From the NCBI GenBank assembly GCA_964423475.1, contig CAYRFD010000040.1:1-8340 (forward strand): a stretch of DNA of 8,340 nucleotides, written 5' to 3'. The notes under the pieces are model-generated. The model was not told the DNA's origin. It saw nothing but the letters and a program-made list of their open reading frames with translations, and did not search any database. This DNA is from JAUPVN01 sp964423475 (GTDB lineage Bacteria; Patescibacteriota; Saccharimonadia; Saccharimonadales; CAIOMD01). This document shows, in pieces, positions 1 to 5,208 of this stretch (position 1 is its first letter; every line of letters starts with the position of its first letter). The position numbers were made by a program, and so were the translations under genes.

Positions 1-231
1 AGCTTTAACCGCACCGTTTCCTTCACGAGTATCAAGTATACGAGAAGGGGTAAGGCTCATAAATAATCCATCGTTATTTTTCATATAACCCTGCGTTTGC
101 ACTGCTTGAGCATTAATAATTGGTGTAGAAATACCCAACATAAACACACTAATAACTGTCATTACTAAAATTAATTTTAAAGATTTATTTATCTTAATTT
201 TATTTAATAAACTTTTTTTTGCTAATAACAT
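1..231 (-). CDS. Secreted surface protein, N-terminal fragment with LDTR motif
   Basis: This is a partial gene; its 3' end lies beyond base 1 and 77 codons are visible. The ATG at 231-229 follows a good Shine-Dalgarno GGAG (237-240). Residues 1-17 are Lys/Asn-rich and basic. Residues 18-40 form a hydrophobic signal segment, with a plausible signal-peptidase I site near AQA (41-43). The mature start carries the motif LTPSRILDTREG (60-71). The 'P-x-R-(L/I)-L-D-T-R' motif is known at the N-termini of exported cell-surface proteins in Actinobacteria, Chloroflexi and Patescibacteria, where its biochemical role is not settled. I infer an exported surface or adhesion-type protein; the domain that would name it is off the window. 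A promoter (321-349) and a foldable leader (232-314) precede it. Confidence 0.8.
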   Translation of the reverse strand, partial: MLLAKKSLLNKIKINKSLKLILVMTVISVFMLGISTPIINAQAVQTQGYMKNNDGLFMSLTPSRILDTREGNGAVKA

Positions 232-314
232 AATATCTCCATGCGCAAGTAGCCTAGTTTTAACATTTCTGTCCACACCTCTGTAAAACCGTTTATGGGC
301 TAGTTGTGATTACA
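232..314 (-). promoter_or_regulatory. Structured 5' leader of the surface-protein gene
   Basis: The roughly 80-nt leader (minus strand) can fold into two nested stems. The outer stem pairs TAGCC (298-302) with GGCTA (250-254). The inner stem pairs GTTTTACA (282-289) with TGTTAAAAC (257-265) with one bulged base. The apical loop is purine-rich, GAGGTGTGGACAGAAA (266-281). The outer stem ends 9 bases before the Shine-Dalgarno (237-240), so it could affect initiation. An ATG at 242-240 opens a six-codon frame that overlaps the true start, without its own ribosome site. I do not recognise the fold as a known riboswitch class. It could be a thermosensor, a protein-binding leader, an mRNA-stability element or an uncatalogued aptamer. 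Confidence 0.4.
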
Positions 315-320
315 TATTTT

Positions 321-349
321 AAAATACAAGAATATATTAATTTTGTCAA
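321..349 (-). promoter_or_regulatory. Sigma70-type promoter of the surface-protein gene
   Basis: On the minus strand a perfect TTGACA (344-349) is separated by 17 bases from TATTTT (321-326). This predicts a transcript start near 314, so the leader RNA would begin just before the inverted-repeat structure at 250-302. The match is read directly from sequence; activity is inferred. Confidence 0.7.
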
Positions 350-432
350 ATATTATTATTTGTTTATATATAGAGCATAAACTGATACATTTATTATAAG
401 CATTGCTAAACTGAAAATTGGCTTAACTTATA

Positions 433-460
433 GCATTTTCGTGGTATACCCGGACGGATT
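433..460 (-). repeat. Decayed duplicate of the tRNA-Arg 3' end (direct repeat, copy 1)
   Basis: These 28 bases match 631-658 at 27 of 28 positions; the only difference is base 447 against 645. Copy 2 contains the T-arm 3' half, acceptor 3' strand, CCA and the start of the terminator stem of tRNA-Arg. With a one-base insertion the likeness continues to about 470 through the T-loop, but no anticodon or D arm follows. The copies are 198 bases apart. It is either an att-like duplication left by site-specific integration at the tRNA or a tRNA remnant. Confidence 0.75.
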
Positions 461-462
461 TC

Positions 463-518
463 GACTCACCTTTGGCGAGCCCGAAACTACATCTTTCAAA
501 ACAAGTTTTGAAGAGTAG
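463..518 (-). repeat. Two hairpins inside the unit bounded by the tRNA-Arg 3'-end copies
   Basis: On the minus strand, GGCTCGCC-AAA-GGTGAGTC (463-481) forms an 8-bp hairpin. It uses G-U pairs that would become A-C mismatches on the plus strand, which points to a minus-strand RNA. Next to it, 487-518 forms a long hairpin: CTAC/GTAG ends, then about 9 paired bases of TCTTCAAAA type around a short loop. No open reading frame or known RNA family is visible here. Together with the repeat at 519-600 this explains most of the 408-base gap between the surface-protein gene and tRNA-Arg. Confidence 0.5.
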
Positions 519-600
519 ATTTCCTTGCAAACTGCCATTGGCAGTTCTCACACCGCCCCTCTTTTGACGGGTCGGCTGTTCGAAATCAATCTGTATATAT
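519..600 (-). repeat. tRNA-flanking structured repeat, copy B
   Basis: Read on the minus strand, a GC-rich hairpin with an A-rich loop (553-575, CCGaCCC paired with GGGgCGG) is followed by GTGAGAACTGCCAATGGCA (533-551), whose end is the inverted repeat TGCCA/TGGCA. The same order of parts occurs downstream of tRNA-Lys at 8181-8250. There the 19-base core matches at 17 of 19 positions and the first hairpin has the same form but different base pairs. A dispersed small repeat or a non-coding RNA are both possible; I know no named family for it. Confidence 0.5.
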
Positions 601-602
601 TG

Positions 603-642
603 CCACGAAAAAGCCCCGACTTAAACCGAGGCATTTTCGTGG
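603..642 (-). terminator. Rho-independent terminator of tRNA-Arg, built on its CCA end
   Basis: Minus-strand bases 642-603 form an almost fully paired hairpin. The outer stem CCACGAAAA/TTTTCGTGG starts with the tRNA's own CCA. The inner stem GCCTCG/CGGGGC surrounds a TTTAAGT-type loop and is followed by a T5 run. The GC-rich inner hairpin plus T-run is the terminator proper; the outer pairing extends it into the mature 3' end of the tRNA. The same design is seen for tRNA-Lys at 8251-8289. Confidence 0.75.
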
Positions 643-716
643 TACACCCGGACGGATTCGAACCGCCGACCCTCTGTTCCGAAGACAGATGCTCTAATCC
701 GCTGAGCTACGGGTGC
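640..716 (-). tRNA. tRNA-Arg (anticodon UCG), CCA encoded
   Basis: A complete 77-base tRNA on the minus strand, reading CGA codons. The acceptor stem pairs GCACCCG (710-716) with CGGGTGT (644-650), with one G-U pair at the end. The D arm has GCTC/GAGC. The anticodon stem TCTGT/ACAGA holds loop CTTCGGA, giving anticodon TCG. The T arm is GGCGG-TTCGAAT-CCGTC. The discriminator base is A and CCA (640-642) is encoded in the genome. A TATAAT box (743-748) about 27 bases upstream may drive it, but the matching -35 is poor, and read-through from the K+ channel gene is also possible. The plus strand shows the familiar false protein pattern GFEPPT...NPLSYGC produced by an antisense tRNA. Confidence 0.97.
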
Positions 717-753
717 AAAGTACAATAATTTTGCACTATTTTATTATAACAGA

Positions 754-1125
754 CTATAATTTTTTGATATCTTTGGCGTCTTCTTCTGCTACGTTTTTTA
801 TACGCCTAGGTATCCTATGTCCTAGCTCTTTTACGCCGCGTCGTTTTAGCATAAGCGATACAAATGCACTAAACAAGCCAATACCAAGTAAAATTAGTAT
901 TGTTGCGGCAAATCTTCCTAACGTGGTAGTTGGCACAAAATCACCGTATCCTACGGTTGCTATTGTAACAATTGTATAGTAATAACTTTCAAAATATGAC
1001 CAGCCCTCTACATGATGAAAGAAAATAGTACTAATTGTAATTAACGTTACTAGAGCACCAAATACTAACCAATAAGGTGCTGGTGGTTGTTGCTGTATAT
1101 TGTGTTGGTTATTTTGATTATCCAT
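754..1125 (-). CDS. Small two-helix potassium channel
   Basis: A 123-residue membrane protein from the ATG at 1125; an in-frame TTG at 1128 would add one residue, and no Shine-Dalgarno is visible for either. The order of parts is a short Asn/Gln-rich cytoplasmic N-terminus, TM1 (about 17-37), pore helix with selectivity filter TVGYGD (57-62), TM2 (about 70-93) with glycines at 81 and 83 as a possible gating hinge, and a basic tail (KRRGVKELGHRIPRR). This is the ion-channel_2/KcsA-type architecture: four copies assemble into a K+-selective pore. No RCK or cyclic-nucleotide domain follows, so gating is not indicated. It lies 26 bases after the clpB stop on the same strand and so is probably co-transcribed with the heat-shock gene, which would tie K+ flux to protein stress. 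The fold call is secure; the physiology is inference. Confidence 0.92.
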   Translation of the reverse strand: MDNQNNQHNIQQQPPAPYWLVFGALVTLITISTIFFHHVEGWSYFESYYYTIVTIATVGYGDFVPTTTLGRFAATILILLGIGLFSAFVSLMLKRRGVKELGHRIPRRIKNVAEEDAKDIKKL

Positions 1126-1151
1126 CAATTAAATATAACACAGTAGCTAGA

Positions 1152-3281
1152 TTATTTAAAAGATATTACCCCGTTAGATAAATGTGCTTCTACGTTGTCT
1201 CCGTCTTTTATTTTATCTGTGATAATTAAGTTTGCTATGGGGTTAAGGAGCTTTGTTTGTATTAGCCGCTTGAGAGGTCTGGCACCAAAGCTTGGGTCGT
1301 AACCCTCTTTTGCTAGCATTTCTTTTACGTCTTTACCTACCCTAAGAGATATATCTTTGTTGTTCTTAAGTTGTTTGATTAATTGATTAATCTGAATATT
1401 TACTATATTTATCATTGCTTCTTTAGATATTTTATTAAATACAATAATATCGTCTATTCTATTTAGAAGCTCTGGTCTAAATTCTTTTTGTAGCATTGGT
1501 TGTATAAAATTTTCTACATCTTTTACATCTTTGCCATTCCATTCTAAAATTATGTCAGAGCCTAAGTTGCTAGTCATGATAATTATAGTATTTGTAAAGT
1601 TAACAACTCTACCTTGTCCATCGGTAAGTCGGCCATCGTCTAAGATTTGCAATAATACATTAAATACATCTCTGTGGGCTTTTTCTATTTCATCAAATAA
1701 TATTACTGCGTATGGTCTGCGGCGTATTGCTTCTGTTAGTTGGCCACCTTGTTCGTATCCAACATATCCGGGGGGCGAACCAATTAGGCGTGCTACAGCG
1801 TGTTGTTCCATGTATTCACTCATATCTATTCTAATAAGCGCATGTTCATCATCAAAAAGCTGCTCCGCTAAAGATTTTGCTAGTTCTGTTTTACCTACAC
1901 CAGTAGGGCCTAAGAATAAAAAAGATCCTATTGGGCGTTTTTCGTCTGAAATTCCAGCTCTAGACCTTTTAATGGCATTAGTAACAGCATCTATTGCACG
2001 TTTTTGGCCAATAACACGTTTTTCTAAAGAATCATCTAAATGTGATAGTTTTTGGCTTTCTCCTTCTAGCAGTCTTTCTAGGGGTATACCAGTCCAACGC
2101 GCCACAACGGTTGCTATATCATCACTTGTTACTTGTTCGCGTAATAATCTATCTGATTCTGGTATTTTTGCAAGTTCTGCCTGGGCTGTATGTAGAGATT
2201 TTTCCGCCTCTGGTAAATCGCCATAGATTATTTTACTTGCACTGGCTAAGTTAGATTCTCGTTCTGCTTGTTCTAATTTGCTTTTTAGCGCATCAATTTT
2301 TTCGCCAGCATTATTAATATTTGTAATTAAATCTCTTTCGTATTGCCATTTGTCTTCTATAATTTTTGTTTGATCTTTTAAGCTTTTAATTTCTTGTTCT
2401 ATTTCTTGTTTACGTAACTTAGCATGTTCTGATTTGTCTTTTTTTAGAGCAGTTAGCTCTATTTCTAGTTGCATAATTTTGCGCTTTTTTCTATCTAAAT
2501 CTACCGGGCTAGAATCTAATTGCAAACGTAAACTACTAGTTGCTTCGTCTAATAAATCTACAGCCTTATCTGGTAAAAATCTATCATTTATGTATCTATC
2601 ACTTAGTCTTGCGGCTGCAACTACGGCATCATCGTCTATTGTTACACCATGGTGAACTTCGTATTTTTCTTGTATACCGCGTAGTATTGCAATGGTATCA
2701 TCTAAGCTTGGCTCGCCTACATAAACAGGCTGAAAACGTCTTTCTAGTGCAGCATCTTTTTCTACGTTTTGGCGATATTCATTTAATGTGGTTGCACCAA
2801 TTAAATGTAGTTTTCCCCTTGCTAGCAGTGGTTTTAGCATATTGGCAGCATCCATTGAGCCCTCTGTTTTACCAGCGCCTACTATTGTATGAATTTCATC
2901 TATAAATAAAATTATTTCTCCATTAGATTTTTCTACTTCTTGCAGTAAACTTTTAATACGTTCTTCAAACTGGCCCCTAAAACTTGCACCGGCCAGTAAA
3001 CTACCAATTTCAACAGATATTAAGCGCTTATTCTTAAGAGTAGTAGGGACATCACCGTTAACAATTCGTTGCGCAAGGCCTTCTACAATAGCAGTTTTGC
3101 CGACGCCGGGTTCTCCTATTAAAACGGGGTTATTTTTTGTGCGCCTACTTAATATTTGCATGCAACGTCTAATTTCTTCGTCTCGGCCAATAACTGGGTC
3201 TAGACTGCCACTTTTTGCTAGAGCGGTAATATCAATACCATATTCTTGTAGTGGGTTTTTTGCTTGTTCTTGTGGTTGCAT
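1152..3281 (-). CDS. clpB: ClpB-type AAA+ disaggregase lacking the N-terminal domain
   Basis: A 709-residue Hsp100 ATPase that threads aggregated proteins through a hexameric pore, normally with DnaK/DnaJ/GrpE. NBD1 (about 20-250): Walker A GEPGVGKT (56-63), Walker B ILFIDE (124-129). A coiled-coil middle domain of ClpB length (about 250-385) separates it from NBD2 (about 400-709): Walker A GPTGVGKT (458-465), Walker B ILFDE (527-531), pore loop GYVG (505-508), sensor-1 TSN (570-572), arginine-finger region RPELLNR and sensor-2 GARPLKR (666-672). There is no IGF/L-type ClpP-docking loop, so it is a disaggregase, not a protease partner. Full-length ClpB is about 860 residues; the roughly 150-residue substrate-binding N domain is absent. 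This is natural: GGAGG (3287-3291), promoter and CIRCE lie immediately upstream of this ATG. Pore loop 1 reads SFRG, with Phe101 where Tyr is usual. Confidence 0.97.
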   Translation of the reverse strand: MQPQEQAKNPLQEYGIDITALAKSGSLDPVIGRDEEIRRCMQILSRRTKNNPVLIGEPGVGKTAIVEGLAQRIVNGDVPTTLKNKRLISVEIGSLLAGASFRGQFEERIKSLLQEVEKSNGEIILFIDEIHTIVGAGKTEGSMDAANMLKPLLARGKLHLIGATTLNEYRQNVEKDAALERRFQPVYVGEPSLDDTIAILRGIQEKYEVHHGVTIDDDAVVAAARLSDRYINDRFLPDKAVDLLDEATSSLRLQLDSSPVDLDRKKRKIMQLEIELTALKKDKSEHAKLRKQEIEQEIKSLKDQTKIIEDKWQYERDLITNINNAGEKIDALKSKLEQAERESNLASASKIIYGDLPEAEKSLHTAQAELAKIPESDRLLREQVTSDDIATVVARWTGIPLERLLEGESQKLSHLDDSLEKRVIGQKRAIDAVTNAIKRSRAGISDEKRPIGSFLFLGPTGVGKTELAKSLAEQLFDDEHALIRIDMSEYMEQHAVARLIGSPPGYVGYEQGGQLTEAIRRRPYAVILFDEIEKAHRDVFNVLLQILDDGRLTDGQGRVVNFTNTIIIMTSNLGSDIILEWNGKDVKDVENFIQPMLQKEFRPELLNRIDDIIVFNKISKEAMINIVNIQINQLIKQLKNNKDISLRVGKDVKEMLAKEGYDPSFGARPLKRLIQTKLLNPIANLIITDKIKDGDNVEAHLSNGVISFK

Positions 3282-3313
3282 TTTAGCCTCCAGATCAAAT
3301 GTTATATAAAGTT

Positions 3314-3342
3314 ATTTTATCAAATTAGCACTCTACAGTCAA
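3314..3342 (-). promoter_or_regulatory. clpB promoter, -35 box inside CIRCE
   Basis: On the minus strand TTGACT (3337-3342) and TAAAAT (3314-3319) are 17 bases apart. The -35 lies mostly in the spacer of the CIRCE inverted repeat and the right CIRCE arm fills the promoter spacer, so repressor binding would directly block RNA polymerase. Transcription should begin near 3307, giving a leader of about 26 bases to the ATG at 3281. Confidence 0.85.
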
Positions 3343-3351
3343 GAGTGCTAA
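3325..3351. promoter_or_regulatory. CIRCE operator (HrcA binding site)
   Basis: A perfect 9-9-9 CIRCE element: TTAGCACTC (3325-3333), nine-base spacer, GAGTGCTAA (3343-3351). CIRCE is bound by the heat-shock repressor HrcA, whose activity depends on GroEL in well-studied bacteria. It lies between the VKOR stop (3361) and clpB and overlaps the clpB promoter. HrcA itself is not in the window. Confidence 0.97.
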
Positions 3352-3360
3352 TAAATAATA

Positions 3361-3957
3361 TTATATTAAAGTAGACCAGTAATACCAAAATCTATTAAGT
3401 ATAAGAAATACTGGTATTAAATACAGTACAAGCAAAATATCTCCATGATGTTTTTGCAAAAATTTGTTTAATTTTGGCGATATGTTAATATTTTTTTCTC
3501 TAAAATTATATAGTGTTGTGTACCAAAATAACGGTAACGTAACCGCCCAAACCGTCATGCAAAACAGGCAAAGTGCCTTGCTATCGTATAAACTATAATA
3601 GAATAGCCAAATTAAAAATGGCATGGCAAGAGTAGTGCCTATTTGTAGGCCAATCCAGAACCATCTTTTAAATGTTGCACCAGCTATTAATGCCATACCT
3701 ATGGTAATAATTGCCGCATATCCAGCTATTCCAATTAATGGGTTTGCAAATCCAAAAGTAGAAGAAGCGCTAGATTCCATTACAGAACTACAGCTAAAAA
3801 TTGGGTTAATATTGCAAACAGGTTGAAAATTGGGGTTTTTAAGAATTTCTAGCAAATCAATCGTTAACATAAAAGATGCAATAAAACCAATTGAACCAGT
3901 GATAACCATTATAAATGGATATGTTTGTTTTAGGGTTAATTTTTTAAGTTTATTCAT
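3361..3957 (-). CDS. Vitamin K epoxide reductase (VKOR) family membrane disulfide-forming enzyme
   Basis: A 198-residue protein with about five membrane helices. Bacterial VKOR homologues reoxidise a DsbA-like thioredoxin outside the membrane and pass electrons to quinone, as DsbB does elsewhere. The whole catalytic set is present: loop cysteines Cys48 and Cys56 in VCNINPIFSCSSV, and the membrane CXXC active site Cys130-Cys133 in ALCLFCM. The family-typical segment GFANPLIGIAGY (69-80) follows the loop. There is no fused thioredoxin domain; the C-terminus is a basic loop and one more helix, so a separate Trx/DsbA partner is needed, and none is in this window. The ATG at 3957 has no clear Shine-Dalgarno. 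It is divergent from the B12 module and 80 bases upstream of clpB, which has its own promoter. It probably supports folding of exported surface proteins (inference). Confidence 0.93.
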   Translation of the reverse strand: MNKLKKLTLKQTYPFIMVITGSIGFIASFMLTIDLLEILKNPNFQPVCNINPIFSCSSVMESSASSTFGFANPLIGIAGYAAIITIGMALIAGATFKRWFWIGLQIGTTLAMPFLIWLFYYSLYDSKALCLFCMTVWAVTLPLFWYTTLYNFREKNINISPKLNKFLQKHHGDILLVLYLIPVFLILNRFWYYWSTLI

Positions 3958-3993
3958 ATATGTTAGTGTAACAAAATCGTTAAGCTAATGGTA

Positions 3994-4006
3994 TGTAAAT
4001 ATTACA
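3994..4006. promoter_or_regulatory. Short dyad between divergent VKOR and B12 genes
   Basis: TGTAA-ATA-TTACA is a perfect 5-3-5 inverted repeat in the divergent intergenic region, 37 bases upstream of the VKOR start. It has operator-like size and symmetry, but the background is AT-rich and I cannot assign a regulator, so it is a weak call. Confidence 0.25.
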
Positions 4007-4019
4007 CTAGCTATATATT

Positions 4020-4048
4020 TTGTCTTAGTTCATAATTACTTTTACATT
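4020..4048 (+). promoter_or_regulatory. Candidate promoter of the B12 uptake operon
   Basis: TTGTCT (4020-4025) and TACATT (4043-4048) are 17 bases apart, each matching four of six consensus positions. The start would fall near 4055, at the 5' edge of the cobalamin riboswitch, which is where a start is required. Position supports it more than sequence does. Confidence 0.4.
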
Positions 4049-4051
4049 AAC

Positions 4052-4165
4052 AATTAAAAACAGATAAGTGGAAACTGGTGAGATTCCAGTACTGTGCCGC
4101 AACCGTGAAAAGCATTAAATGCTAAGTCGGATCTTCTTATCGATCTATTACCCGAGCAGGAACAT
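4052..4165 (+). ncRNA. Adenosylcobalamin (B12) riboswitch aptamer
   Basis: The conserved core of cobalamin riboswitches is legible in order: GGAAACTGGTGAGATTCCAG (4070-4089), then CTGTGCCGCAACCGTGA (4092-4108), a hairpin AGCATT/AATGCT (4111-4123) and the B12-box segment AAGTCGGATCTTCT (4124-4137). Binding of a B12 coenzyme in this RNA class turns off downstream genes, typically B12 uptake or synthesis genes. A rho-independent terminator follows directly (4167-4193), so control is likely by transcription attenuation. The downstream DUF4430 and membrane genes form the regulated unit. The exact outer boundaries and P1 helix are approximate. Confidence 0.9.
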
Positions 4166-4166
4166 T

Positions 4167-4193
4167 AACCACCCTTGGGGGTGGTTTTTCTTT
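4167..4193 (+). terminator. Riboswitch expression-platform terminator
   Basis: AACCACCC (4167-4174) pairs with GGGTGGTT (4179-4186) around a 4-base TTGG loop, followed by a T-run (4185-4189) and further T residues. It sits between the B12 aptamer and the Shine-Dalgarno GAAAGGA (4201-4207), as expected for ligand-dependent premature termination. Confidence 0.88.
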
Positions 4194-4214
4194 ACGGTAA
4201 GAAAGGAAAATCTT

Positions 4215-4655
4215 GTGAAAAAACAAGTAATTACAATAATAAGTATAATAATACTGGCTTTAGGTATTGGGGGTGCTGTATATATAGTAACCAACAATAA
4301 CAACAATACCAGTAATGTAGAAACTAATGTTGCATATGAACAACAAGAACAACAATTGCCAGACTCTCAAACAAGTACTATTGTATTCACAAACGAAGGC
4401 AAAACAGTTACGTATACAGCAAATGAGTCAGAAAATGCCCTAGCTGCTCTAAAACGCCAAACAGATGTTAAAACAAAAACATTCGAGGGGATGGGAGAGT
4501 ACGTAACGGCAATAAATGGGCTTGCGGCAGATGATTCAACTAATTTTTGGGCTTTTTATATTAATGGCCAGCAAGCAGAAGTTGGTGCTGGTAGTTATAC
4601 CGCCATGGCGGGTGATCAGTTAGAATGGCGCTTAGAGGCAATGCGCCCGCTTTAG
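4215..4655 (+). CDS. Membrane-anchored transcobalamin-like (DUF4430) B12-binding protein
   Basis: A 146-residue exported protein. The GTG at 4215 is chosen because GAAAGGA (4201-4207) lies seven bases upstream; an ATG at 4119 is in frame but lies inside the riboswitch. Residues 5-26 form one hydrophobic helix with no lipobox Cys, so it is an uncleaved anchor or a signal peptide. An Asn/Gln-rich linker (27-53) follows. The DUF4430/transcobalamin-like C-terminal domain spans about 54-142, with typical marks: EGMGEYVTAING (91-102), FWAFYINGQ (111-119), EVGAGSY (122-128) and GDQLEW (133-138). In the family this domain occurs in cobalamin-binding proteins, including human transcobalamin and bacterial uptake proteins. 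Its place behind a B12 riboswitch makes an extracellular cobalamin-capturing role likely. It is co-transcribed with the next gene, whose ribosome site GGA overlaps this gene's stop. Confidence 0.88.
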   Translation: MKKQVITIISIIILALGIGGAVYIVTNNNNNTSNVETNVAYEQQEQQLPDSQTSTIVFTNEGKTVTYTANESENALAALKRQTDVKTKTFEGMGEYVTAINGLAADDSTNFWAFYINGQQAEVGAGSYTAMAGDQLEWRLEAMRPL

Positions 4656-4662
4656 GATAATT

Positions 4663-5208
4663 ATGAAAATTTCTTTAAATAATAAATTATTAATTTTATT
4701 AGTTTTTGTGGGGCTTGTTGTATTTGCTGTAACTATGCGTTTATTACCTCATCCACCAAACTTTGCCCCAATAGCTGCAATTGCAATATTCTCTGGAGCA
4801 TTACTCCCGCGTAAATATGCCTACATATTACCTTTAGTAGCTATGATAATTAGCGATATATTTATTGGCTTGCATCCTTTAGTGTATGCAACCTGGGGCA
4901 GTTTTGCTTTAATTGCGGTTTTGGCAGAATATACAATGCGCAGGCCAAGTGTGTCAAAAATGGTAGGAACAACGCTAGCGGGCTCTTTAATATTCTTTGT
5001 AATTTCTAACTTTGCTGTTTGGGTGCAGGGTACAATGTATAGCCAAAATTTTGCAGGTTTAGTGCAATGTTATTATAATGCACTACCATTCTTTAGAAAC
5101 ACCGCCATGGGTGATTTAACTTATGTAGCCTTTTTGTTTGGATCTTACTACCTAATTAAAATAATAGTTAATCAATCTAAATCTTTAGCTATTAGTATTA
5201 GAGCTTAA
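4663..5208 (+). CDS. DUF6580-like membrane protein, probable ECF-type B12 transporter S component
   Basis: A 181-residue protein with five to six membrane helices, the size and shape of an ECF-transporter substrate-binding (S) subunit. Characteristic segments are RLLPHPPNFAPIAAIAIFSG (26-45), ISDIFIG (63-69), SNFAVW (115-120), PFFRNT (142-147) and GDLTY (150-154). I recall these as the DUF6580 pattern of putative transport proteins; no database search supports this here. The ATG is 7 bases after the DUF4430 stop, with GGA (4655-4657) as ribosome site. Shared control by the cobalamin riboswitch makes B12 or a corrinoid the likely substrate. The ECF ATPases and T subunit, needed for an active transporter, are not in the window and would have to be shared with other S subunits. 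Its 3' end overlaps the convergent gene by 24 bases. Confidence 0.78.
   Translation: MKISLNNKLLILLVFVGLVVFAVTMRLLPHPPNFAPIAAIAIFSGALLPRKYAYILPLVAMIISDIFIGLHPLVYATWGSFALIAVLAEYTMRRPSVSKMVGTTLAGSLIFFVISNFAVWVQGTMYSQNFAGLVQCYYNALPFFRNTAMGDLTYVAFLFGSYYLIKIIVNQSKSLAISIRA

Noticed and set aside
232..314. preQ1, c-di-GMP, purine or other known riboswitch in the surface-protein leader
   Set aside because: AGAGGT followed later by an A-rich stretch faintly recalls preQ1-I, but the C-rich partner strand and pseudoknot pairing are absent; no other known core was found.
433..640. tmRNA or a complete second tRNA in the tRNA-Arg 3' flank
   Set aside because: Only the T-arm/acceptor 3' portion is present; there is no 5' acceptor strand, anticodon arm or tag-peptide frame.
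525..728. Plus-strand reading frame of 67 codons with GFEPPT...NPLSYGC pattern
   Set aside because: It is the antisense translation of tRNA-Arg, a well-known false protein pattern, and has no ribosome site.
1531..2905. Several long plus-strand reading frames
   Set aside because: They lie entirely opposite clpB, show no family motifs or ribosome sites, and clpB is conserved throughout.
3958..4019. A promoter for the VKOR gene
   Set aside because: TTAACG and TATATG are 17 bases apart but the -10 would overlap the start codon; other pairs have wrong spacing.
4119..4214. In-frame ATG extension of the DUF4430 protein by 32 codons
   Set aside because: The extension runs through the riboswitch and its terminator; the GTG at 4215 has a good Shine-Dalgarno and begins a normal signal/anchor sequence.
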